Shown in pieces: positions 45,116 to 55,846 of a DNA stretch of 64,000 nt (positions within the stretch are counted from its first letter, which is position 1; the number at the start of each line of letters is the position of its first letter). The position numbers and the translations under genes are program-made. The notes below the pieces were generated by a model that saw only the letters and a program-made list of their open reading frames with translations, did not search any database and was not told the DNA's origin. The stretch comes from Polytrichum commune. Taxonomy: Eukaryota > Streptophyta > Polytrichopsida > Polytrichales > Polytrichaceae. The stretch lies in assembly GCA_950295325.1 (NCBI GenBank), contig OX485805.1:30491501-30555500 (forward strand). Direction: 5' to 3'.

Positions 45116-45667
45116 GGGCCGGTTTACACCCTGGACCATGAAGTCGGACCATGGAAGATGGTCTTCTCCCGTGGTCCGACTTCATGGTCTAACTTCCATG
45201 GTCCAATTTCTTATCAAATCGATTTGCTAAGCTTGACCATGCACCAAAAAGTGAGTGTATTGTTTTGTTTCTAATATATGCTCAGAATGGGTAGTTTTGA
45301 AAGAAACAAAAAATCAAGTTTGACCATTTTCTTGTCTTCTCTTGTCTTCATCTTCTCTTCCCCATCCCACCCCACCCCCCACCCCAAAAAAAACTTTTAA
45401 AATGCATTATAACAACATTTTCCCACCATGGACCCATGCCTTTTTCTACCATAGCACCTATTTTGCCTTTCCCACTGCAAAACCTGTTGGATCATGTTAG
45501 TGGAGAATGTAGGCCTTAAAATATGTCTTTTCGGGACCTCGAACTTCATGGTCACTTTGACATTATTTTGTCGGTATAAACCAAAGTGGTCCCTAGACGA
45601 GTTCAACATCCAATCAGAACTTTTATAGGGCCTTGGGACGTTCATGGTCCATGGTGTAAACAACCCC
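45116..45667 (-). mobile_element. PIF/Tourist-like MITE R3, copy 2
   Basis: TAA at 45113-45115 and 45668-45670. Ends GGGCCGGTTTACACCCTGGA and, reversed, GGGGTTGTTTACACCATGGA. Opposite orientation to 14849-15431, sharing GGACCACTTTGGTTTA and AAAGTGACCATG on the minus strand. Its left end also holds a 24-bp-arm hairpin (45136-45196) built from the GACCATGAAGTCGGACCATG motif. Confidence 0.85.
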
Positions 45668-45670
45668 TAA

Positions 45671-48034
45671 TGTTCCACCGCCGTAGTTGTTCACATTTTG
45701 TGTATGTGTTTGTGTGAGTGTTTGATTGTTTCTTCATTTGTAAAGTCCAATTCAAACAACTACATGTGGCAAAACATTTGTTGAATAGAGGAGATGATTC
45801 TTGGGCGAATTCAACAATGTATGTTGGAGGATTGTATGTGAAAGTGCCCACGATAGGGCTATATGTCTTAATCTTTGACCCCTAAGTTGCTAAGGGTTTG
45901 TTTTCAGTGCATTTGACTAAATGTTGGTTAAGAAATTTTCATGGACAAGTTTTGAGGATAAAATGGCATACATTCATAGGATCTTGATACATGAGAGATG
46001 AACTATTTTCATGGGCAAACATGGGCATAAAATACCATCTTTGTTTCTTCGAATAGTAACATTTTAAGGAAGGGGTGCACAAGAAATCACCACGTCCTAC
46101 CCTCTTAAGAAGACCTTCATACCATTGAATTAACTTGATAAATGAGTAAAATGCTTGTGTGATATACTAGAAGGGAACAACCCAAATAATTGAGCACCTC
46201 CACAAATTCTTATACCAAAATGTACAAACCATGATGGGCTAGCTATCTTGCAATTGGAGGGTGTAAATTGTCACATTCCAACTACATATATGCAAAGAAT
46301 TCCTTGAAAATAAGAGATTTTCCAAAGCTAAAACTGGACGTTGGATAAGAGCACGAAGGTCATATTTACATGACTTAAAAATAATTTCACTTTTACCAAA
46401 CTAAACATCATTGATGTTTAGGCAAAGATTGCATCAGAGTGGCAACCCTTGGGGGGAGTCGACACCCTCACATGAGCTCCTGCTACAACAAAAACATGAC
46501 AACTCCTCATATTAACATTTCTTACACATTCTAATCGTCTTCAAATTAAATGGGCCAGGTGTTCTATGGGTAGGTATCCATCTTAGCTTGATGTTTAATG
46601 GTACTTTTAATTACAAGTTAGGTGAAGTTAATGTAGAGAAGAAATCATCCATCAACCATAACATTATTGATCAAGACATAAGTAAGGTTCAAGATGTCCC
46701 TTATAGAACACAAGGTGACACATGAAGACTTTTAAGATTGCTTGCTCATATTTTAAGCTAATGTGCTAAAACTCCTCTCTCTAAAATTACATGACTTTAT
46801 CCTATGCACCATTCCCATTGTAACATACTTATACGTAAAACAAATTACAAGACATTTGAGCTCGTATAATGATATTTGGTCAAACACTCACCATGGCTAA
46901 CCAATAACCATTGTAACAAATGACTCTACTTTCACTTCCCCTTTTCAATAGGTTGAGCTCAATATGGATGCAATAGCATAAACCAAAAGAAATAGGATTT
47001 CAATACTTGTCCACACCCATCGTGACTCATCATATATAAACACACCACCCAATCCTTTAAATATTTTACATATTTTCTATCTCACACCACATCATGGATG
47101 TGCCAGTTCGCTCCTTTAATGTTGGAGAGAATCTCTGAAAGTCCCTCAAAGGACGTTAGAAGCCATAGTACATCTTAAAACCTAAAGGACCAAGAGGCTC
47201 AATGTATGGCCTAGACACACAATCTCCACGAGCCTTGCCAAGTCCTCAAATAATATTTTTATATTTCAAAGTCCGGAACTCTATTTAGCACATTGTCTTT
47301 TATCAACTTTTTATATAAACATACTCATAAGTGACATTGATGATCAATGAACCGAGCATGTTTTCGCATCTAGGGAACCCTAAGTACGTACTTGAACCCA
47401 AATCTTCTATAGCAAATGTAGTCAACCATATAAAAGAACCTACTAGAAGAAACAATTAATTCTAATAGGCTCACTTTCGACACAAATGATTAGCTAAAAA
47501 CGAAAGTATGTAGCTCAAATTCATCGATCACATCCTCAAGCATCCATGAAGTCTACCTAAGCCCTAAACACCACTTTTAAAGGTCGACAAAAAAGGTTGT
47601 CATCACCTAAACTTTTTGTCCACAAGGTTCTATTGGGCACTAACGATTTCCACATAGGCATGCAAAAATGCCATCCCCACAAACTTCGTGATCACCATCC
47701 TTAAATGCAGCGTTTCACTTTTGGCTCAATGTGAAAACCATGATGGAAGTGGTAAGTGTACTAAAGAACTTCTCAATTGGAACTAAATTTGAAACATGAG
47801 ACCGAGTCCAACGTTATTGACTTTGTCTATGGTTAAGCTTAAGCACTTTCAGGGGTTTAAAAAAATTTCCAACCTTCAAAGTGGGTAAGCTTAAAGACAA
47901 AATGGGGGCAAAAAAATCTCGGTCAACAAGGGCCTTGGCCCTTCCTCCACCAGCTCCAAGTGTGGCATTAAATGAACCATGTGCATTTGCCATGCAAACC
48001 CTCCATGTCCCCCCTCATTAATGGCTAACAAACA
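45671..48034. other. Mostly unassigned stretch
   Basis: The only repeat match is 47130-47285 to 22790-22915 (GGCTCAATGTATGGCCTA, GCCTTGCCAAGTCCTCAAAT). No recognisable gene. Confidence 0.4.
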
Positions 48035-48036
48035 CT

Positions 48037-48122
48037 ACTCTATTCTACCCTACTCTACTCTACTCTACTCTACACTTCACCGAATACAAGGTGGATGGAT
48101 GGATGGATGGATGGATGGATGA
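48037..48122. repeat. (CTCTA)n and (GGAT)n microsatellites
   Basis: About six CTCTA-type units at 48043-48072, then about seven GGAT units at 48092-48120. Confidence 0.93.
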
Positions 48123-48294
48123 CACCATCTCCGTTGGCTCCATTTATTCTTCCCACCAAATGGGGGCGAGAGAGAGATGAAGTTCGTTCACCCTCAATTT
48201 GTTTGTCCGCCCGTTTTATTTTGTTCTCAAACAACCAAAGTAGAGGACGTCTCAAATGGTTTTTTCCCCCAACTTAGCCAACTTCTCCTCGGGT

Positions 48295-48655
48295 ATGAAA
48301 ACACATGGTACACCCTAACCTTCGTAATGTCACTCCCTCTCTTATATCATGAAACTCCTAGGAAACGGACGTGCTCAATTTAAATCTCCCTCCTTGTTGT
48401 CACATTTTCCTCCCATGTATCACGGGGTTCGACATCAATATAATCCACCAAAGAATTCAAACCACACGCTTGCATGCATCACGTTGTCATCATTATCATT
48501 ACTATCATTATTGCAATGTTGGTTTTTTGTGGTATTCCACAAGGTCATGTGCCACACTAATTCTTTGTTATCACGGATATATTAATAATGCAGACCTCCT
48601 GAATATCATGTGCACTTTGGATGCCATATGCATGATGTTAGGGAAATAACACTGT
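48295..48655 (+). repeat. R11, copy 2
   Basis: CTTGTTGTCACATTTTCCTC, GTTGTCATCATTATCATTAC and ATTGCAATGTTGGTTTTTTG match 34013-34375 reversed. It is not joined here to the long inverted repeat seen at 33.6-34.0 kb. Confidence 0.65.
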
Positions 48656-48990
48656 AACACAAGATGGGTTAGCAAATCCAAATTGAAGTTGGAGCCATGA
48701 CATGAACACCTCATCTATAAAATTAGTTGCAATAAAGGTCAAAACACCTAATTTGTTATTAAATTGAAGATTTTCATGCTCATTAAATGGTCATATAGGG
48801 ATCCCCCCCCCCAATAAAAACTATGTTGAATACACAACTTAGAACGGTTATCATGTTCAGAGTACACAATCCAATCTCCTTTAAACACGTGTCTTCTGGA
48901 TATCCGTTCTTGGAGCCACACCAAACCACATACCGCTCAAGTATAGGCGTCCAATTAAGTCAAGTTACCAAACTAGGGTTGGGTCTCCGT
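48656..48990 (+). repeat. R5, copy 5
   Basis: TCATTAAATGGTCATATAGG, CACAATCCAATCTCCTTTAA, TATCCGTTCTTGGAGCCACA and TAGGCGTCCAATTAAGTC, closest to the copy at 19555-19900. Confidence 0.6.
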
Positions 48991-49375
48991 TTTATTTTTT
49001 CCCTTGTCTTAAACCCCACCCCCTCCCTACCGGGCCTACTAGTTGACATGCACGGGTGAAACGCCACTTGTGAGTTCAAGTTGATGAATTCCCAATCATC
49101 TTTAAGTCTTACAACCCAAATTATTAGGTTCACTTGTGCGAAGTGACAATGACAATATTAAGTTAAAGTTTATTTGCATGATTTCAAGCATGCCAAGTCA
49201 ACGTGTGGAAAATTTTGAAGTTCACATAAGCCGCCTCCTCGAGCCGCATCTTCAAGTACACACTAATCAGTTAAGTTAGAGCTCAACAAGAAGTAGTAGT
49301 AGTAGTAGTATGCATTGATTAAAACATTGGATATGAAACAATTTCCTTTTGACTTTGAAAGTGTATGTAGTATTG

Positions 49376-50349
49376 CAACTGCGATTGTGTTTAGTGTCAC
49401 CGATTCTAATCGTCTTGCTCAATACTATCGTAGACATGCTACTAACCGTGCATATTTGGGTTTCAAATGGTTTTCCACAAGGTGGGTTAAACCTTTTTTA
49501 ATTTTTTAAAAAAATTTGTAGTTAGTAAATGAGATGAGAGTATTGTGGTAAAATGAAATGACAATTGTATTTGAAAAGTTATAACCTTTCTACAATCAAG
49601 TTCACAACTATATGCATCAATGTGTGATCAATGTGCCATTCACTAACCGTGCATGTTAGGTTTCACTAAAGGAGCTACAAATGTTGCCCTCTTCTTTGTA
49701 GGCATAGGAAATTGATGAGGTTTTGATATTGTCCTTTTGACTTGTGTAGCCATTTTCTTCTCAAGTTGTTGTTGAAATTTTTGCTTCTTTTTTGGCCATG
49801 GCAAGGTCTGCTCTTTTCATCTTCATCAAATTGCTACATCTACACCTTGCTATGTGATTCGACTGAAGGAAACTCCATGATGAGTGTGAGTTGACAGTGA
49901 TGTTTTAGGTCATTGGCGCGGTCATGATTGAGTTTGAGAGACATCAGACGGTTGAGATTGCATGTGATATAATTTGACGGCCGAGATTATAAGTACACGG
50001 TAAGTGGCATGGTGGAGTATCGTGACATGCACGGTAAGTGGTGTTGCACGGTTAGTAGCATGTCTACGATAATTGTAATCCACCCATGGTAGTGTCACCA
50101 ACACTAAATTTAAACCTAACACTATCCATAATTCCTTCTAAGAATTCTTTTGAACATCATAGACTTTGAAAATTTTGTCACTTACACAACAATTTTTCTT
50201 TACATAAATGTTAACGATGTTGAAAATCCCAAACTTTGTTTCATTAATTGGCATTTGGACGAACTAAAAGTAAAAAACACTTGATCATAAGAAGTGCCAT
50301 TGGAAAAGTAACATGAAATACCGTGTGACCCAATATACAATATTTCGTG
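49376..50349 (+). mobile_element. R1 MITE, copy C, with an inserted element
   Basis: Left part 49376-49427 (GTGTTTAGTGTCACCGATTC, CTTGCTCAATAC) and right part 50070-50349 (GTGTCACCAACACTAAATTT, GGCATTTGGACGAACTAAAA, ending ACAATATTTCGTG). The two parts join at ATAC-TA-ATTG, exactly the sequence present in copies A and B, once the 642-bp insertion is removed. Confidence 0.82.
49428..50069. mobile_element. TA-target transposon with perfect 25-bp TIR, nested in R1 copy C
   Basis: TA at 49426-49427 and 50070-50071. The TIR starts TCGTAGACATGCTACTAACC and is perfect for 25 bp. The empty site is known from R1 copies A and B. The TIR core ACTAACCGTGCA recurs inside at about 49639 and, reversed, as GCACGGTAAGTG near 50032 and ACACGGTAAGTGG near 49996. 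On the minus strand a lysine-rich frame of about 57 codons (EKKMATQVKRTISKPHQFPM, about 49660-49830) may be a remnant of coding sequence. Family unknown. Confidence 0.85.
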
Positions 50350-50624
50350 GAGTTATTATGTACATGGTCTAATTAGTTAGAGTAGTTTTAGTTGAAACAA
50401 TCAAACTTGCTAAATTAAATAACGTGGGTCAAATTGAGGCGTATGTATCTACGTACCTGCATGCGAACGGAGTTATTTCATGTCTGGAGACTGTTACATA
50501 CCACTTGTTTGACTCTAACTCCATGTTATTAATGGCTCATATGCTTAATGATTGCGTTCCTTTATTGGTGTCACCGAAACTACAAACGGCAAATTCAATG
50601 TAACCGAGTGTCCACGGAGGTTTT

Positions 50625-50805
50625 TGGGCATAATCGTCCGTCAAAATCCTAGTGGTTTCCAAGTCCAACCGGTTACATGTTGCGATCTTTCGAGTTTTCT
50701 TTACTATTATGGGGTATATTCTATAGATTCCTCAAAATGATGGGTAATTTTTCTAAGGTCTTGAACTTCAACCGGTTATTTCTCAAACTCAATTGGTTCA
50801 TATGT
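50625..50805 (+). repeat. R12, copy 3 (opposite orientation to the others)
   Basis: TTTTTGGGCATAATCGTCCG, GTTTCCAAGTCCAACCGGTT and GAACTTCAACCGGTTATTTC match the reverse of 60475-60680. Confidence 0.5.
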
Positions 50806-52043
50806 CACTGACGGGTTGGTTATCCCTGTTCACGGGTGTAGCCTAAGGACCATTTTGCACACACGGCTCTAAGGCCGTGAGAAAGTTTGATTTAGGGTTT
50901 CTTGTGGTTACGGTTGACGGCATGAAGCTATGACCACGAGAATTTTCTAAATCGTTTCCTAAGAGCTTTGGTCGCGGGACATAGTGTTTGTTGATGGAAA
51001 TCTAGAATCGAGATCATTAGAATTGCATTTTGAGTAAAATAATTCATTGTAGAATGGGTGTTGGCGAAGTTGGGATGATACGTCAACCAACTTAAAGGGG
51101 GTAGGATTTTATAAGTATCATCCGTTCAATGGATGTGATTTCTTTCACGTTGGCCCTCAAAGAACGAAACGGGCTTCCCGTGATGGGTTCTTGAGTTACT
51201 ACGCAACCATTAGCCGGGAAACCCTAGAGCCCAAGAGCCTTCCTCCAATGACCATCATTGGAAAAAGGCGATGCCATGCATACCCCCTCCCTTAAGCTCA
51301 AATGTTTGGGGAATGTTTGGGGATAAAATGCAAAGTTGAAAAAAAATAAACGGGTGTTCATTTGGGTTGCATAAAGTGGTTGCATTCATCTCCCGGAGTG
51401 TTGGCTTTGTCAATGAGATTGATGACAAAATTGTCACATGTGGCCCTTCACAACCCTCAAACCATTGCACACTAATTATGGGGTTGTATGATTTCTATAA
51501 TAATAAGAATAATAATAAGGACCTTGGAGCCATTCATATTGATATCATGGGATTCTTGGGAAGAAAAATCATGCCTACTTGGCAAAGTCTTTCCAATTTG
51601 GAAGGGTGGCTTAAACCCAAGCCTTAGGCCAGATCTCATGGGAACCTTGAGGTTAGCCGCCTAAGGCCAAAATAGTACTTAACCGGATGACCTTCGTAGC
51701 ACTTGATTTCCAGTGCACCCTACCACACATGCTACGTCCAATCATAGGGAGGTATCGGGTGAGCTAAGAAATTCACCCAACCATGTAGTAAACTAGGGGC
51801 TTGCCCTAGGAGAGAGAGAGGTGTCAGTCGGCTTGTCCACAACCGTTCGAGGCGTTCACATTACAAAGGAGGCTAGAGTCTTCAAGGGCCCTTTACCTCT
51901 CATTATGCCGGTTTCAGGAGTACAACATATAGACTTAAACCAACTCAAAAACGAAGCAACACCATAATTCTTCATGCTGGTGGCAACATCAAGTTGTCTT
52001 TCTTTCTTTCTTTTCCAAAATTTGGCTTCTCCTCAAAGACATC
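50806..52043. other. Unassigned stretch
   Basis: A PIF-like end may be present at 50847 (GGACCATTTTGCACACACGG after TAA), but no partner was found. Other open frames here show no motif. Confidence 0.35.
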
Positions 52044-52223
52044 ACACCGCATGCCATTTGGATTGATTGGAATGGCCTCACCTTCAACAATATTAGGTGG
52101 GCTACGAGAAAGGTTAGGCAATATATCCAGCAAGGTTTGCTTGATTATGCTAGTATTGTCTGGGAAAAATTTGTCACTGATCCAAAGAAGACATCTATCT
52201 ACGATGATTTCGACACCTCGTGA
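52044..52223 (+). pseudogene. Protein-like fragment of unknown family
   Basis: The frame from 52044 to a TGA at 52221-52223 reads TPHAIWIDWNGLTFNNIRWA, continuing TRKVRQYIQQGLLDYASIVW and EKFVTDPKKTSIYDDF, and upstream (from about 52012) SKIWLLLKDI. It is rich in tryptophan and isoleucine with amphipathic spacing, unlike the chance frames around it, and it continues protein-like past the stop (NNLLYHTSHAEIM). The GL..Y...W pattern recalls the linker after reverse transcriptase in the LINE at 6.4-7.4 kb, but the match is too short to be sure. It could also be an exon. A longer frame in another register (51994-52287) is probably its shadow. Confidence 0.35.
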
Positions 52224-54463
52224 GACAACAACAACAACCTCCTATATCATACATCGCATGCTGAAATTATGTGAAATCATATGTTGAATGTTGGCTTAGT
52301 TCAAGCAAGCTTGAAGTTGTTTACCCTTCTTGGAGTTTTGTGGTTCCACCTATTGTTCCCAATAGAGTTGCCATGGTCTCTTTTTCCATGCTCCGGTGAC
52401 CTTGTACCTTGGTTGGAAAGTAATTGAAGCTTGTTTCATTGGTCTCAAAGGAGAAAAATAAATAAATAACTAAATAAATAAATAAGAATAAAGAAGGAAA
52501 GAGGAACACCAAGCCTGCTGGCAGTGTAAACTGGCAGAGACCTCCAATGGAAAAATTTACACTCAAACTTGTGTCACGGTCTTGCTTCCTTCCTTTTTTT
52601 TCCTTTTTTTTCCTTTTTTTTTTGGGGCCTGCCCGCAGTGTAGGGGAGGGGGTAGAGTAGAAAGGTGATCACCGACTAGGACGGTGAATTTATGATTGCT
52701 GTAGATTTTTGTCAGGCTTGGAGACTGTCCTATTTTGTGTTATTTTAGTGGCGCCCTGTAACTATATTTAAATCCACCTATATACTCTAGAATATCCCAA
52801 CTAAAATAAAATAAACTATCACTACACGAATGAAGATGTCAAATATATCCATATCTTTATTTTAACACATGGATGAATTCTCTATAGGTACCACTGGCGT
52901 GGATGAATGACATCATGGGCAGGCCACACATCTTGGTATGGAAGTGTTTCAGTCAAACTTAAGTAACAAAAAAACTCTTCACTGTGAGTTTCATCTCTGT
53001 CATTTCTTATCATTTGATTGGCTTTGCCATCTGGGAAGAGAAAGAACTAGGGTCGGTCTCTGAAATGGGTCATTTGTTTATTTTGAAGCCAACCAAAACC
53101 CGCCACATATGATGTTAATAACTTGTTCTTGCAAGTGGAGCCCAATTGCAAGTGATTGCTGATGTGAAACGAGCCAAAGTTTGGTTTGGTTTGGTTGGAC
53201 AACCGGCTAGATTTGGTCACAGGTGCAAGATAATTGGGTAGAGCACTCTTGTGACTGGCAGTTTTTTTTAATTTTATTTGATTTGCAAGTCAGCAAGTGT
53301 AGTCGCCCAGGAGGAAACAATACATGGTTTTCTGAAGATACGAATGGAGATGACTCGGGTAACATCCTTCCTCCAACTCCTACATCTTCCATGTGAAGTT
53401 ACATATGTTTCACTCAATGTCCGGGGTGTCGATAATGAGTAGAAGGTTGGAGAAAATAGAAAGAAAAAAACGCTTCAACTGTATTAGTCCTAAAATTGAT
53501 ATCTTTTGTTGACAAGAGTGTAAACTTGGAGGAGACAAGGTAGATAGAATTTCAAAGACATTGTGGAGCTCAGATGCCTTATGGTCACTCAAAGCGAGTT
53601 CTTGGCAATGATGTGGATGACATTAGCATAGGTGTTGATGAAGATGGGGTAACCATGTGTTTTCTCCTAGAAACTCTGAAATCTTATCGTTGATAAAGAT
53701 ACTTTAGCTTGCAATAGGGTACAATGGATGAGATATATACAATGTTTTCACCCTTGTATGGTTAGTTATAAAATCCTAGGTGATTTAATATTCTCATACC
53801 GCTCTTTCGATATCAATTTGAAATTAGTTTGAGTATAGTGCATTGATTGCTCTCTCTTTGGAAAGTCGTTTCTAGGTTTATGTTGGGAGCTAGGGATAGG
53901 ATTTATGAGATTTGGGTTGCTCAACTACCTCATTTGCCTTTCTTCACTAAACTCAAAATATTTATGTTAGTATGAAAGTTTATGTCTAAGTAGGGCAACC
54001 GAGGCCATATTTAAGGAGAATATGCTTCATAGTTCCCTAGAAACTCTTCCAACTATGCTTCACATGGAACCACATAATGCATCATACAAATCCCCAAATC
54101 AAGAAATTGAGAGCGGAAAAAATAAAAAATAAAGAAATTGGTCGTAAGATTCACTTGTGGCCATAAATATAATGCTTGGTGGCCATCCAATTTTTTTGGC
54201 AAGAGAACCCAAATAGGTTCCCTCATCGAAAAACAAGGGCTACCATTTGAGACATTGTATATAAATTTAGCAATGTTGATTTTAGTTGTTTAAAGTCATA
54301 ATTTAATATTTTCATTAAAACTAGTATGTCCCAATTAAGTCCACTTTACACTATGACGTGTGACCAAGGCTTTTGACAATGTGACATGAATTTTTTTTGG
54401 TCATGGTCTTCGGACCGCCGACCATGAGCACCATAAATCACAAGTCGTTTTTCTCACGGTCAC
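52224..54463. other. Unassigned stretch
   Basis: (AAAT)n at about 52459-52490, and three TCCTTTTTTT units at 52590-52622. Nothing else was recognised. Confidence 0.4.
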
Positions 54464-54465
54464 TA

Positions 54466-55370
54466 CAATATATATTGTATTTAATGTCATATGGTATTTT
54501 ATGTCAATTCGGTAACTCTAGTAATGACACTTGTTAGGAATAAGTTTACAAATATTGTCATCCCAACTTACTTTTAGTCCATCCAAATGCTAGTCATTAA
54601 AGAATTTTTGGGTATATTATGCATAATAATATTCATGTAACAAAATATTGTTATGAATGATTGAAATTTGGATGAAAAAAACATATAGTTAGTGGCACTA
54701 TTTGCAACATTGTAAATCTATAATGCCCAATTATATTTTTTTACAAAAAATGACAAATAATGTTAGATTGACATTTATTGTCGGTGACACTACAAGGGCA
54801 TTTTACAGTTAGGGCCACTTCACATGTACACGAGATTAAGAGCCCGTGACTATTACACTTCAACGACTCTCATTGGTGGAAAAGATAGAGCCGGTCCAAG
54901 TTCACTTCACACTACCCTTGAGGGACCAATGGAGTATGCGTATGCAAGATGGATGTAAAGTCTAATTGGATTTCTACATGGCATCAAATAAATCATTTTC
55001 CATGGTCCCTTGGACTATTTTCAAAAACCACATCTTGGAGGTAGGCCTAACACAAAACCGGGAGACCATTGCACTCCAAACACCCACAACCTTTGGTTTA
55101 TTCTATTTTATCATGCACGAGGACCCGCATGAATAGAAATTCATTAAAATAGCAGTTGGTTGAGGGCCCGGTCACATATGACTTCACACTACACTCAAGG
55201 ATCCGTGACCACACTAGATGATTTTGGATTGTGTATTGGAATGGCCTTTGGACACTTTCTTTCGGGCTCTCACAATTTAATGGTCACGGCTCTTAGCTCG
55301 TGTATGAAGTGGCCCTTAGTATCGAGCAAGACAAATAGAATTGGCCACACTCAATACGATATATTTAGTG
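54466..55370 (-). mobile_element. R1 MITE, copy D, with R2 inserted
   Basis: Minus-strand copy between TA at 54464-54465 and 55371-55372. Removing the 504-bp R2 copy and one target triplet leaves 398 bp, the same length as copy A. Left part 54466-54811 (ends CAATATATATTGTATTTAAT), right part 55319-55370. Minus-strand landmarks: CTTGCTCGATAC-TAA at the junction, then GTGTCACCGACAATAAATG and GCATTTGGATGGACTAAAAG. Confidence 0.85.
54812..55315 (+). mobile_element. PIF-like MITE R2, copy 2, nested in R1 copy D
   Basis: TTA at 54809-54811 and 55316-55318. Ends GGGCCACTTCACATGTACAC and, reversed, GGGCCACTTCATACACGAGC. 504 bp, alignable end to end with 26990-27474. The insertion point is the TAA of the R1 site ATACTAA. 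Confidence 0.92.
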
Positions 55371-55372
55371 TA

Positions 55373-55844
55373 AGTCACGTGTGTAAAACGGCCCCTATCG
55401 GTAGAAGTTAAGGGACGTGAAAGAACAAACCGAATAACACCCCATTCTTCGTACCCATCGATGGTGGACCTCACTAGCTAGGGTGTAGCTTACACGTTTA
55501 GTAGGCTCATATATAATCTCCAACCGGACCCGGGGCTTACTTACTTTAGGCATGAAAACAAGGTTAATGGGGTACACTTAAGAGTCGGGCCACCTAACCA
55601 TTTTAAATGCTAATTCCAAGTACCGAGCGGGTTGGTGCGGTGATGGATGTGTTGGCGAACCGGTACCCTTGTCCAAAATTGCCCGGAAATTTATAAACTA
55701 CGACTTAGAAAGTGAAATTTTTAATAGGGAGATTTGGGGGCAATCTTGAAGGTTACTCTCACATGGGATTGGACAGGCTGTGTGTTGTTGCTCGCGGGTC
55801 CGTTCCCATTGTACCTCACTTGCCCTTCTTACGCTCCAAGTGGA
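55373..55844. other. Unassigned stretch
   Basis: A possible reversed R13 edge at 55395-55445 (ACCGAATAACACCCC). No gene recognised. Confidence 0.35.
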
Positions 55845-55846
55845 TA

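Noticed and set aside
54466-55370. R1 as a CACTA transposon (an end can be read CACTAC)
   Set aside because: Alignment of four copies places the end at a 23-nt TIR after TA. The TA duplication is consistent in copies A and D, while no three-base duplication fits.
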